Below are positions 1-12,300 of a DNA stretch of 64,000 nt, piece after piece. Source of the stretch: Nymphaea colorata. Its lineage: Eukaryota; Streptophyta; Magnoliopsida; Nymphaeales; Nymphaeaceae. Within the stretch, counting starts at the first letter, position 1, and every line of letters begins with the position of its first letter. A program made the translations under genes and the position numbers. Where the stretch lies: contig NC_045150.1 in the NCBI RefSeq assembly GCF_008831285.2, forward strand, positions 3,048,001 to 3,112,000, written 5' to 3'. Below the pieces are notes generated by a model. It had not been told where the DNA came from, made no database searches, and saw nothing but the letters and a program-made list of their open reading frames with translations.

Positions 1-198
1 AGCCTACACGTACCTAAAGATGTAGGATAATGGACCCCATCTCTAAAATGCAGCAGTTCAGCAAATTGGCAGAACGGCGGAATGGTATGCTGCATTCTGT
101 GAATGCAGCATTCCTTCCTCATATCAAATGTCCTCTTGGCGCTGTTGAGAAGCAGCGTGGACTATGTTATGTGAAATTTTTTCTGCTTCTGTGAGCAG
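1..198 (+). other. Intron of the ALDH3 gene (partial)
   Basis: No coding match is visible here. The stretch ends in a pyrimidine-rich tract and CAG at 196-198, directly before an exon in frame with ALDH3 sequence, so it reads as intron. The exons carrying the catalytic cysteine and glutamate must lie to the left of the window. Confidence 0.6.
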
Positions 199-682
199 GT
201 AGACAAGATTGAAGACAGCATTGATATAATAAAATCTCATCCGAAACCACTTGCTGCTTACCTCTTCTCTAACGACAAAAAACTTGAGAAGATGTTCGTG
301 AAGCAGATCTCGGCAGGAGGGATGATTGTTAACGACACCGTCTTGCATGTAGGCCTTGTTTTCTCACCTTGACAAACCAACATTTTGCAGTTCAATTTTC
401 ACTTACCTATCTTGTGTATCAATTTCATTGTCGTGTATGTTTGAGCAGCTTACAAATCCTTCATTACCTTTTGGTGGAGTTGGAGACAGTGGCATTGGGG
501 CTTATCACGGTAAGCACTCGTTTGATGCCTTTAGCCACAAGAAGCCCGTGTTGCATCGATGCTTCATTGGAGAAGTGTGGGCTAGGTATCCTCCTTACAA
601 TGCCATGAAGTTGAAGTTTTCGAGTTCTGCTGTGGCTGGTGATATCTTCGGGGCGCTTCTATCCCTTGTTAGGTGTCGCTAA
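199..682 (+). CDS. Class 3 aldehyde dehydrogenase, C-terminal exons (partial)
   Basis: Two exons give the C-terminal end of an ALDH3-type NAD(P)-dependent aldehyde dehydrogenase, which oxidises aliphatic and aromatic aldehydes to acids. Exon 199-348 (50 codons) starts after CAG and ends before GT; it reads [20 protein letters not shown] and continues to MIVNDTVLH. Exon 449-682 follows a second CAG and contains the family signature [20 protein letters not shown], then [12 protein letters not shown] and ARYPPY, ending in TAA at 680-682. Both introns are phase 0, so the exons join without a shift. The tail after PPY is moderately hydrophobic, as in several plant ALDH3 proteins that associate with membranes. 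The N-terminal NAD-binding and catalytic parts are outside the window. The family call is firm; the plant subgroup (3F, 3H or 3I) is not resolved. It converges with the RING-CH gene. Confidence 0.85.
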
Positions 683-2311
683 AGCGATTTCAGTATCTTT
701 CCTGTTCATGGCCTGCAAAATGAAGCCTGTCATCTTGGTGCTCATTCTAGTTCAGTATTCATATTACAGGGGCACAAATTGAAGGAAATTGTTGGTTCCT
801 TTCAGTTTTTTGCTTCTCAATTTATGCTGAAGCTTCTTTACTTGATCTCCATGTCTATGTTGCGTGTGATATGAATGCCACCTACCTTTACAGATAAGAA
901 CGATGTATACCGAGTAGTAAGATGATTGTAAAGAATATGACCTCAGATTTGGTCCCAGATTCAATGTTGTTGTTTAACTAGGGTGAGCAGTTCAGTAGCT
1001 CTGGTCTGACATTGTAGTCAGTTTCTTAGGTTGGGAAGAGAAAAATTAGTTTCAGGTGACAGGGAGAACCTTCCGTTAATATTTGTCAGGGATCGGCAAG
1101 AAAAAAAAATGGATAATTTGGGCTTTACCTGAAAATCAGAGTTTCTGAAGTTACAGCAAATTTACATATAGCAAGTAGCAGGTTCTCAATCTATTGGAAT
1201 GAGTTCTTTCCAAATAGGACACTTAGGCTTAATCAGGAAAGAGGAATTTGTTCATCTTGCGTCTACGGAAAGCGACAAATATTGTCATTCCACATTATTT
1301 TTTGGTGCCTTTCTCTGGGGACAAAAACGTGTTCAATAGTTTTATGCAATCGTAGGAGCATGATCTGTCATGCCTCATTTCTCAAAACAAGCTGCGTTTT
1401 CCAGTATTATTGAAAATCACCTTATTACTGAGTGACTCGAAATCATAAGGTGGGAACAATCACATAGAAATCAATGGGCTAAAAAAGGGTACCATGAGTG
1501 AGTTCCTCAGCTAGCACAGAAACAGGGATACAGTAAACAGTGCACCTTTCAGCCTACATCTGGGATGTTTGATCTAATGACTTGCTTGTTAAATCTTTGC
1601 CATATTGGGAGATAAAATTTTAGCCGTTCAAACGCCGACTGTTTAAACGAAATCAGATGCAACTCTTTCAGTTTTCTCTTTCTGTTCTGGTGTCGCTTTG
1701 TTCTTTCTATCTTCCTAAATACTTTTTTTTTACAACAAAATTCAACCATGATTCCTTGAGCGGCTAAAGCCATAACACACACTCTCCCTCTCTCACATAT
1801 AAGCACACCAGCAAATTTCTCTCACTCTCAGATATGCAGGCACACCAGCAGAATAGCAATATATGAGCTTGACTTAACTAGTTTGACAAGTAGCTGGTAA
1901 AAGGCTGTCACTGATACAATGTTCATATGAGAGTCAAATATTTAACCTCAGAGGCAGGGTACCAGCTTTAGAGTTCCACATTGCTGGGCGAGCGACAAAG
2001 TTTCTCGACTCATTGTGGTTTCTTTGCGTGAAAAATGAAAAAAGAATATATAGAAAATCTCAAGACCAATAAAACAAACATTACTTCAATGCACATATTT
2101 GATCAATCAAAATTCGAATGCCTCCAACAATGATGGGAAATAATGGAGGATTTTCCTTTAATTGTTGATACAAGCAAAGTAATTAATCATTCCGTCTGCC
2201 AAGAAGCAAACAGGGCAGCAAAACTGCAAGCTCATGTTTTCACTAGAATTATACAAAAACTTAATGAACAACGATGAAAAAAACATTTGTTGCAGGTAAA
2301 CCAACGGTGAT
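683..2311. other. Convergent intergenic region with 3' UTRs
   Basis: This AT-rich stretch separates the ALDH3 stop codon from the stop codon of the RING-CH gene. The first 200-300 bases are probably the ALDH3 3' UTR and the last 150 or so the RING-CH 3' UTR. The open frames here are short, low in complexity and match no family I know. No transposon end was seen. Confidence 0.5.
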
Positions 2312-5300
2312 TCATGTAGAGTGTGAGCCACGAGTGCGAGAAGCCCAGATACCAAAAACAAGAAACCAGAACACAAACAAGATTGCCCAATAACGCGCTG
2401 GTCCATACTTGATTCTTGGTAACACTGCCTGCAAGTAGAACAAGGTTCAGATCAGATATACGAACAAAGTTTCTAATGCAGAAATTTATAAACTGCAAAC
2501 TAGCAATGAGTTGAGCCCAGCACCAAGGTTCGACTTGATGCAACAAAAAAGACTAGCATACGGTGTTGCAGACAATTGCAGCAGCAGTGATCATGAAAAA
2601 GTTAGACCTCATAAGATAGTATCATAAATGCAAAGATGCTGCTGCAACTCTTACGACCCTTTCTGACACTAACGTTCTCGACTTCAGTTTCACAAACCAG
2701 ACACCCGACAATACAAGGATCAACATTAAACCCCCACCCCACACACCCCCCACCCCCCACCCGAAAAAAAAAAAAAGGGAAGAAGACAATTGGCTTTTCC
2801 CTTTGTCTGGTCCAACTAGGCCAAATTAATTATTTGGTAGTGGACTTTTAAGAAGGGTAAAAACTGCTGGTCCATCAAAGGATATCAGACAAAGCCTTCG
2901 AGTGAAGAAAGATACCTCCATAAAAGAAGCTGATCATTTTCTTATATTAATACCTAGCGACCATTAATGGCCAAAATGATTTCCTGCTGTCCGGGTTTAT
3001 CCAGCCTAAGACATGGTCCTGGCAATGTACAAACCCTTGGCAAGTGGTTTTAGTTCCTAATTCAGACAGGAAAGTTTAGTGCAAAAGTTGAGGATACTTC
3101 ACACCATATCCTGCCAAGAACCGGCATGCCAAAATGCACTAAACTTATTTAAATAGTCTTTAATAACATCCATAATTCTCAGCCTTTTATCCAGTTATTT
3201 TGATGCATGGGCAACAGAATATCTTCGGATGAGGATGATGAGGGGAATTGCTGTTTCTCAGGATCTTTCCGGATCCCCATGCCTTGCATTTTCTCTACAT
3301 ATAGAAGTATAGAGAACTTGTCTCTCCAAATGACCAACCATTATTCTCAGTAGGACAACCTTCAAAATAACTTGGTCTTCATCAACTGACTTCCCATACT
3401 ACAAGATGGCTAAAGCAGAATGGAGGCACCATCTTCTAGAACATTGGGTGTGGCTGTTCCGAGTTCCAGCAGACCCATAGGTTGGACATCAGCCAGTAGA
3501 GGATGTGCCAGTACGTCACAGACTAGAATTCATGGTAGAGGATGAGTCTTTGCCATGTCAGGCCAAGAGGCTATTCTTATATTGGTTAAATGTTTTCTTT
3601 ATAATATGGAGATGTGTGTTCTCATAGATCTACGGTCAAATTATCCTTTTGTACTCCCTTAGAGCTGTGGCTCGTTGAACTCAGAACCTCAGCACTTTGC
3701 GTCCATGTTCAGCAGTCATTACATTCCCTAAAAGAAGAGGTGACTGCTGCAATGCCATCTGAGATACAATCCATGAGACCCGATATCTGGCTTAGCAGTC
3801 CATGTGCAATATAACGTCCAATTCTTGGATGTGTATAACAAGGAAACCACTTTGCAGTAGTCCTCTCTCCTTTAGGGAATGTGGTGTCTGCTAAACATGG
3901 ATGCAAAGTTCTGGGTTTCTATGTTAAACGAGCTGCATCTCTCTAGGGGACACGAAAGAATAATTTGACCTTGAATCTATGAGAATACATATCTCCATAT
4001 CATAAACAAAACATTTACCTGAGATGATATTTGAGGGCAGCCACGACCTCTTGGACTGACATGGCAAAGACTCATCCTCTACCACGAATTCTAGTCTACA
4101 ACATACTGGCAACAGCCACACTTATTTCTCCAAGAGATCTCAGGCACCTAGACCTTAAACCCTTGACAGCTCACTCTTTTCCAAGATGTGAGGACCACTT
4201 CCTTTGGTGCCCTTTCAAGAAGATTTACAAAATGTAGACCCCAGCTATGGATTGCTTGAGTTCATGATGTTGCAACTTCGAGTTAATAAAAATTATAACA
4301 TACAACCAATTTAACATTCAATAAGAATTTAATAATTTCTATGCGTTATAAGAGGTTTATTAATAAAAATTAAATTTCCATTAAAGGGTGTAATTTTATT
4401 ATTACAGAAGCTTCTAAATGTGCTGCTTTATCTATATCTCAACAGCTTAATACAGGACTGGGAGTTATTTTTTGAAGTTTTCTATTGGTAGTACCTCAGT
4501 TTCTTGTTTATCCTTCTAGATGCAAGAGTTAGAACTTCATTTTCAAAGTGGAAATCATGAAGGAGAACATACCAGTTCTGAAAAATCAATAGGTCAAAGA
4601 ATTTTGAGGTGATGCTGAGCCCAACAAAACCAGAAACAGGAGACAAACTGATCTTGGACATATTTGTACCAAATCTGTATCCAACATATATGACACCATT
4701 ATATGAAAAGTCAAAGTCCAACAGGGTTTGGATGTCGCACTGAGAAAAAAGGATTTGGAGGTTGCATTAAAAAAAAGACCTCTGGGGAAAGCACAAGAGT
4801 TCCTGACTAGTGTCTAGGACAAGTAGTGCCACATAGGGCTCCTTTCTAGACGGGCAAATAAAGGGGGTGGGTGGGGCATAGGCGAGATAGAATCATAAAT
4901 ATGCATACAATGTGCACGAAACAGAGAAACAGATACTATTGAATACAAGAAGGCAATGGACATCAATGAAACTGAATGAACGCAAATTGTTTCATTACAA
5001 ACATCAATGAAACTGAATGGAAGCATCATGTTTTCAACTTACAAATCGAAGGAACACCACAACCGTCAAAGCACAAAGTCCTCCAAGAAGAATGTGAAGA
5101 CCACTTCTAGCAGTCCTCTGTCCAAAACAAAGTAGCTAAGAACACAATGATGGTAGGATAAAAGAAAAACAGCAAGTGTCAATGAAACAGCAGGTTTTTT
5201 CAATAATTTGAATATCCTCTCTCTTATAAATATTATCAAATGAGAAAGTTAAAGAAAGACTTCAGTGTACAACAAACAAATAAGAATACTCCAGTTGTAC

Positions 5301-7918
5301 ACTTGTACACCTGGAATACAGAAGGACTAATGTGATAGACTTGCAAATTTACTGTAAAAGAGCCAGGCTGGTAGCAAACTATGCAGTTTGTATTTTACAA
5401 ACCTTTTCCACTTAAATCCCAGCATAGATTTCGCATCTTGGTAGCAATCGTGTTAGGTGAAGTAACCTACTTCTAATATACTGTACGTCAAAATTGTGTA
5501 AAGAATATTCATAGCTCAAAGATTTCCAGATTGTCTATCATTATAGTGCACAATAAGGCAAGATGATAATACATTTGTGAAGTCCTTCAAGAACCAACTG
5601 GTAGAGAAAATGTGTGAAAACACTAATTCTTATCCTAGATATGTAAGAAAAGGTACCTACTACCTATATATACTACCACTAAACCATAAATGTTCATGAA
5701 AAATGAAATAATCTCCTAGAACGAAAAGAAGAATAGGGTACAAAACATGGCCTTTCACCTCTAAGACAAGAATGCAATGCAACTTTTACTGATTACTAAG
5801 GTCAATCTGACCATGGAGAATAATCAGAATATTTAATCAAAGCTTAGCAAAAAGCCAGCAACCATGTAAAGAAGTCTACGTTGGACACCTGCATAGGCTT
5901 GGTGGTTATTCAACTAGAACAAACTCCTGCCCAAAGATGGTGATTACACTTCTGGCAATCAATAAGTTCTGACTCAAATGATATTTATGAACGAACAACT
6001 GCCAAAAGATGTTTTCAAAAGTAAGAGCATCAATCAGATGAAATTGTTTCCTAAACAAACAAAAATGTTTGGTCCAACTACCGTGCAATAGTTAAGGCAG
6101 TTCTATGACTAAATACACATCGATTTTCTGGTCCTTGCTTAGTATCTTCATGATCCATAAGGAACGACTTTAGCATATCGTAGTTTCCATAAGTTCAGAC
6201 ATGAATTCAGATGAAAATTGGAGGAGCAGGATGTTTTTACATAGGTCGTTTCCCTCCTCCTTTTCTTTCCTTTTTTTTTTCCTGGAAACAAAAGCATGCA
6301 CCCATTTTGCAGCTTAACCTTGCTAACCTACAACTGTAGGATAAACTACACCTTGCGAAGGTTAACACAGTTACCAAAGTAATAAGATGCACATAGGCTG
6401 GACCTTAGAATAAGGTAATGATACGCATGACTTCCTGGTGAAATGGTGTGTTTGCTGAGGCAAACTAAAGCATGATAACATCCCTAGTTAACCAATTAGT
6501 GAGTTGTATCTTTTCCCCTTGCTAGGTACACTTACAAGGCAGGCCTAGATATATCTGATGAAGATCTATAAAGTGGAAGGGGCACCTCCATTTTGAGACT
6601 GTCATGCATGTATGAGTTGAATATTGTGATAATAGTATGAGAAGCACATTCCTTGTTAACGTGATTGTACACTGACACCACTGTATGAGACAACTCAAAC
6701 AACTCTTTCTATCTCCCTCCTCATGAATGCTCAATGGGAGAGATGGAGACAGTTGCTTTGTCAGCCTATGTCAGTCAGTGAAACTTTGCTTCCATTCCAC
6801 ATAAAAAGAGGTTATTACTTATTAGGACACCTTAGAAAATGCAAGGTTTAGCAACATGCCAACAACATAAATAGGAACGAACAGATATAGAACTCGACCA
6901 CTCTGCAGAGCTTTAGAGTAACATGAATAAACATTCCATAGATTCAAGACTTTGGTTGCAATAATGCATATGCCAGACCCTAACATGTACATCACACAAA
7001 AATGTGGCGTACCTTTCCAACACGAGGTGCAAGCAGCCATGCTAGAGTAACTGTAAGCAGTCCAGTGGCAACAAGTATTCCTGTACCTTCTACAGCCCAT
7101 TTGGTGGTAACACTTTCACTAGGAGCAGCATCCTCAGCTGGGGCAGTGGAAGCTTGTTCAGGAGCAGCCTGTGACACTGTCGTCAAATGATTTTGTGGAC
7201 TAAACCATAAAGATATCTCAGTGAGCCTTTGTCTTCGAATTGCAGCAACAGCATCAGGATCCACACCAGGATGTGCCTGAACATCAGCAGAAGCAACCAC
7301 TCCTGCTGCAGTTCTTTCTCTCAAAGTTTCACAATCTTTTAGCGAGGCCACGACTTTCTGGAAGTCTGTGGCTCTGATCCTTGTTGCTACACTACCACAA
7401 ATTTCACAGACAGTGGATCCATGGTTGATGAACCACCTAAGAGCACAAGCATAATGAGCAAGAGCAAGATCGTTCTTGCATGAACATCCAAGGTTGATCA
7501 ATGCATCCTGATAATGGCATTTGCCTGCTTCTAAATCAGCATTGCAGACGAAGATCTCACCTTCAGGGCCAACAAATTTGACTAAGCCAGGCTCTCTTTC
7601 ACAAAGTTTGGGATCATCATTACTGCCACACGTATGCCTAATGGTATTTTTATCACCCAAACAATTTTCCGTAGTAGCTCCTGAGCGAATGTCTATGGGG
7701 GGAGTAATATCGAGGAAAACCAAAGCCGCATCACCCCTTTTATCAGGCTCGTTGCATTGACAAACACGGCAAATCTCCAACAAGCCTTCACTCTCTACTT
7801 CTTCGTAAGAAGTAGAGGTGATCTGCTCCATTTCGACTTCAGAAACCGAAGGTACTTTGCTTTTGTCATTGTCCGATCCACAGTCACTGGCTTGCACATG
7901 GTTTCCTTGGACGCTCAT
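2312..7918 (-). CDS. RING-CH (RINGv) zinc-finger membrane protein, probable E3 ubiquitin ligase
   Basis: Three exons on the minus strand: 7918-7013, 5117-5043 and 2428-2312, giving 365 residues. All junctions are GT-AG and phase 0. Exon 1 (302 residues) holds a C4HC3 RING-CH finger: Cys50, Cys53, Cys145, Cys147, His155, Cys158, Cys171, Cys174, with the diagnostic CxC-x7-HxxC spacing. The loop between the first and second cysteine pairs is about 91 residues, longer than in a typical RING-CH finger. A hydrophobic segment lies at about 279-296. Exon 2 (25 residues) encodes GLHILLGGLCALTVVVFLRF, a second membrane segment. Exon 3 (38 residues) encodes ARYWAILFVFWFLVFGIWAS, a third, then stops. RING-CH proteins of this type are membrane-bound ubiquitin ligases of the MARCH class; the substrate is unknown. 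The start at 7918 is the first ATG before an acidic N-terminus rich in Ser and Glu. The gene looks intact. Confidence 0.85.
2429..5042 (-). other. Intron 2 of the RING-CH gene
   Basis: Donor GT is at 5042-5041 and acceptor AG at 2430-2429 (minus strand). The 2.6-kb intron carries C-rich and A-rich low-complexity runs at about 2731-2777 and an inverted pair of gypsy protease fragments (3520-4097). The remainder is unassigned AT-rich sequence. Confidence 0.75.
3520..4097. repeat. Inverted duplication of a gypsy protease fragment
   Basis: Arms at about 3520-3752 and 3852-4097 are imperfect reverse complements around a spacer of roughly 100 bp. Read on the minus strand, the right arm encodes ILIDSRSNYSFVSPREMQL, resembling the aspartic-protease active-site region of Ty3/gypsy polyproteins (normally DSG; here DSR). 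The left arm gives a diverged version on the plus strand. The piece is a transposon relic lying inside intron 2 of the RING-CH gene. Confidence 0.6.
5118..7012 (-). other. Intron 1 of the RING-CH gene
   Basis: Donor GT is at 7012-7011, after the codon for Lys302, and acceptor CAG at 5120-5118. The 1.9-kb intron is AT-rich; I saw no recognisable coding or repeat structure in it. Confidence 0.75.
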
Positions 7919-9300
7919 TATAACACACGATTATCTTCACCTCCGAATTTTTCAATTTTTCCAACGTAATTCTTTTCAGCTATGCAACTGCAAAAGGCTC
8001 TTCCAAAGAAGATAATTTTTCCAGCTGTCAGAGTTGCTGTAACATCACACGGAGATGGCTGCGATGAGCCGGCAAAGCACAAATGTCAGAGTTGCTGTAA
8101 CATCACACCGAGAATGGCTGCTATGAGCCGGCAAAGCATAAAGAGTCGTCAACAATTGGTGACCTAAAGCGCGAGTATAGGCAGCTCAACCAAAGCGGCT
8201 TGACAGGCAAGGCATGTCATCATAGCTAGGCTGCGGTTACAACATCCCTTTCTCATCCAAATTAGTCCACCATGCAATAGAAACCATCTCCTGCTGCAAA
8301 GCAAACAATTGCCAAAACTAGAATGATGGTTCACGCTGAGAAGATCAACAAGGGTAGCCAAGTTAAGGTTCAAGTAAATTCCAATTAGAAATGGCGACTT
8401 GCTAGCGCAGAATCCCCAGCTGAATCAAATTGAACAACTTGAGCAGAAAGGCAGCAAACGACTACAACATATTCCGGATGAAACACATGAAGCAAAATCC
8501 GGATATTTAAAAGCAAGGATTCATCTACACGAATAGTTACAAAACTACAATCAGATCTACCAAAAACGAAAGAAGAAGACCCATCATTCGAAACTCATTG
8601 CTTCACATCCCCCAGAACCCAAACTTGGTGCCCACCATCTTCAGAAACTACTTTGGTCGACTACCTAAGCTTTCTCTCGCCAATTATGTCAGAAAAAGCA
8701 AAAAGGAAAAGGTGCCCACCAAGGATTGAAGCACATTTCTTCACATCCCAGAATTGGCACGATGACTTCTTTCCCTCCCAACAATGCGAAAGGAAAAAAC
8801 ATGACTCGAGAAATCATCTCACTACCCAACAAAAGCCCAAGCATCCATGAATGCGCAGAAAGAACAAGAACCAAGAAGGGAGTGAAGAAACCAACCTGAG
8901 AACCATCCATGGTGCCAAAACTCGACCGACAGATAAGCACAGAAACGCACTCGGGCACGGACAGCAAAGGGAAAGGCAAAGAAGGCCCCTGTTTCTGGAA
9001 AACATGAATTTCGTTAGCATTTTTGCAGGCAGGATTTTGCGTGAAGTCACATCACAGGGACAAATGTGAATCGACTGTTTGGCGACCAAGATTGCGACAT
9101 GTTATCGGCGTTTACCTTTTTCTCCTCCCTCAGACATCTCAGTGAAAATGATTTACGGTTTGATGACAGACAATCAGGCCAAATAACTCATCTCTCGTTT
9201 GGATTGGCCTGTCTTTCTGAACTCCCATTATCCTGATGTTTCTTGAACTCTAAACATTCCAGACGACCCCGTGGGCTTCTTGACGTGTTTATATAAGAAT
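7919..9300. other. Upstream region of the RING-CH gene
   Basis: This is the 5' UTR and promoter side of the minus-strand RING-CH gene. It is less AT-rich than the DNA to its right, as expected near a gene start. It contains a 58-bp tandem duplication at 8026-8142. An untranslated first exon is possible, but I cannot place one. No other gene was recognised. Confidence 0.4.
8026..8142. repeat. Two-copy tandem repeat, 58-bp unit
   Basis: Copies at 8026-8083 and 8084-8142 share TGTCAGAGTTGCTGTAACAT and GATGAGCCGGCAAAGC or close variants. They lie about 110 bp upstream of the RING-CH start codon, probably in its leader or core promoter. Confidence 0.8.
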
Positions 9301-12300
9301 TTATTCACCTTTTGACCTATAATAGTTGAGAAATTATCATTGGCCGCATGAATTTATAAAATAATACGCCAACATACATTTGAGAAATGAAAAATGTTAA
9401 TGTATATTTTAAAACCATTTTACTCTTAAAATTTTAAAAAAATTGACAAATGACCTTTTTTAAAGCCGAACTTTGTCAATTTCATTTTTCTAGAACCTTT
9501 TGTTTTTATAAGAAATCCAAATTGTTATGAGTCAAAGAGGATTGTGAAAATCTCTTTATTTAAAATAACTCTTGTATTTCCAAGGGCCTTCAGTTTTTTG
9601 CATTCACAAAGTATGCGTATTTGTGAGATATTCTATCCGCCCAGCAGTTAATTTTTAATTTTTGAAACATTATGGAAGTTGTTCTTTCTCTGCAAATTTA
9701 TCTGTAACCTATGTTTTCTTAATTTCAAAAACTTCATCCATAATTATGATTAACTTTCAGAGCTCGTTTGATTCCTATCCCTGGTGCTGGAATTAAAATA
9801 CATTTTCAATATAAAATAAGTTTCGTTTTATAATAAGTACAAAAGTCTAAAAAGGAAAAATGAATTCCCTTTTTATAAAATCAAATGAATTAACCAAAAA
9901 AGTTACCGCGTAAGGAGAAGTTGAATGAAATCTCACATCAACACTCTTTTTCATCATATATATGTGGCACACCCACGGGCAGATCCAAATTTTGCAATTT
10001 GGCGGTCCATCTAATACTTCCTTTCGGAGAAGGGATTTTATGACTAAAATGTCCTTGTATTATTTCAAAATAAGAAAGGAAAAAAAAAAAGAAGTTGGAA
10101 AAGGTTTATTTTGTAAAATAGCCAAAATATCCTTCATTTTTTTAAAAATAATTTACAAATTCCTCATGCTTGCAAATGACATGGAGAAAAATAGCTACAA
10201 GAAACTCAAGAAACTGAAGCTAACATCTTTTAGGGGTTGACACAATGGATGAGACCAAAGCTGCTATAGTTTCTATTTCAAATTCTCATAATGTTGATTC
10301 TTTGCGCCATAAAAAAGTACTAATACGTACATTGAAACTTCCAGACATGAAAATGATGCTAGTGCTATGTGGAGATGGGGGGAGGATAAGGACTTCCGCT
10401 CCGAGCCAAATGATAATATGAAATATCATCTTGCTCACTTAGAACGAAAGCTAACTTGCCTAAACCATAAGCAAGAGATAAGTAACTTTACCATGTTAAG
10501 TTTTTGATTAATAATTAATAAATATTTCAAAACATTAATCAAGCTTCATACTTCAGTCCATTGGAGCCTTCATCGTTTCGGTTGTATCCAACTGATGATC
10601 TAAGGATGCAACATGCCATACACGGCTTCCTCTTTATCATTTCGAAATGTTTTTTTGTTTTTTCAAAGTTTGATATTGTTTATTATTTTCTGAGAGATTT
10701 TATTGATTCATGCCGATCACATCCTTGAATTAAGGATCTTGATCACATTAGTTAAAGCTCATGTTTAAAAAATTAGATGTGCCAATGTCTAACGTCCCGG
10801 TGTGTCAAAACAAAGACCTCCAGAAAGGATAAAACGATCGAAAACAAAATAAGTAAAATTTAAAGCAAGTTGTTTGTTATGGACTTTCACCTAAGAACCA
10901 TGTGTTACGAAGTGGTTGGGTCATTTCCATGGTGGTTGAGGCTTTTCATTGCCTATGAAAAGGCATGACACCAAGTTACCTTCAGTAAAATTGTTGAAGT
11001 GTCCTTTTAAACAAAAAAATTGGTTAAAATGCTTCTAATGCCCTTTTGCTAGATATGTGTGCTGCATACACCACTCCCATACACAATCTTACGCGTTATT
11101 TATTAAGCAATGTTTGTTAAATAGGTCATATTTAAAAAAAAAAAAATTAAGAAGACTCATAGTCGTAGGTCATATTTTAGAAATCCGGCATATAAATAGG
11201 AGATTAGGACACCAAAATTATTTTTAAGAAAATTTCATTTAAGAGACCTCCATTTGGTCATAATGTCAATTACAAGTTTTACATTTTTTTAAAAAAAATT
11301 TTGAACATGGATTCCAAGCTTTACTAATCAAGGTCTAAAGTTTAAGTTTATTTGGTGTCATGGCTTTCCATCTACGATGGTAAGATACGATGGTAAGATG
11401 TCATAAACAAAGAACATGTTCTAAACTTTATCATTGTCCTTTTGATTTTCTAATTAAAGGATGAGTTGGGATGAAGAGTTCTAAAAAGTAAAGACCATTT
11501 TTCTGGAAAATATTTATTTGAGGCAACTTTTTACATTATAAACATGGAAAAAAATTATTTTTTTTTCAGACTTTTAGGGAAGGCCATATTTAATTTTACT
11601 GACACGATGGGCCTGATTAATATATGTTATCGGGGGTATGGTTTGTGTATTTTACCATTACAAGTGAAATGCCATAATGCTGAAGTCACCTTACAGAATA
11701 GACTTCTACTTTGCCATCATCATCATGTGGTCTCTGCATTCTACTGTTATAGGTAGAATGCTCCTTGACAACAGGCTTCTGCTTATTTTTCATAATAATT
11801 GTCAATTAAAAGTTTAAACTAAACTTATGCTGACTTGAGAAAAAAAGTCATTAAGAACATAAATGATTTAATTATAGGGGGTGCTAATGAATAGAAAGTT
11901 GCAGCTAATATTTTGGTTTTTTAAGTTAATAAGAAGTCACTTTCGAACTCTTAGATGGATAGAAAAAAGCGGTTGTGTTTGTTTCTCCATAGATCTCAGA
12001 TCCACGATGCTCTAAGATCTAGAATCTTAGATTCATCAAGGTCAGACCCTCTCCTCTCTCCCTCAATCCGACCTTAAATCCATAGTTTTTAACATGTAGT
12101 AGCATGAATATAAAATTCATGCTACTGACCAGGTCATCAGTTTGTTTAAATTTAAGACCTTTCAAAGCACACTTTTTCATGCAGCCTCTAATATGCATAG
12201 TATGACTGGAAGAGAAGGAAAAAATAATCTCTTGTTAATGCCTAAAAGAAAGAAGAGACCGTGCATCAGTGTCGTGTCAAGAGTATGACATCTGTTAAGT

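Noticed and set aside
4482-4721. 79-residue minus-strand frame in RING-CH intron 2
   Set aside because: Lies between two well-supported exons, no family match, not needed for the reading phase.
8689-9089. Overlapping minus-strand frames of 91-96 residues upstream of the RING-CH gene
   Set aside because: Two competing frames over the same DNA, neither like a known protein; more likely untranslated leader or promoter.
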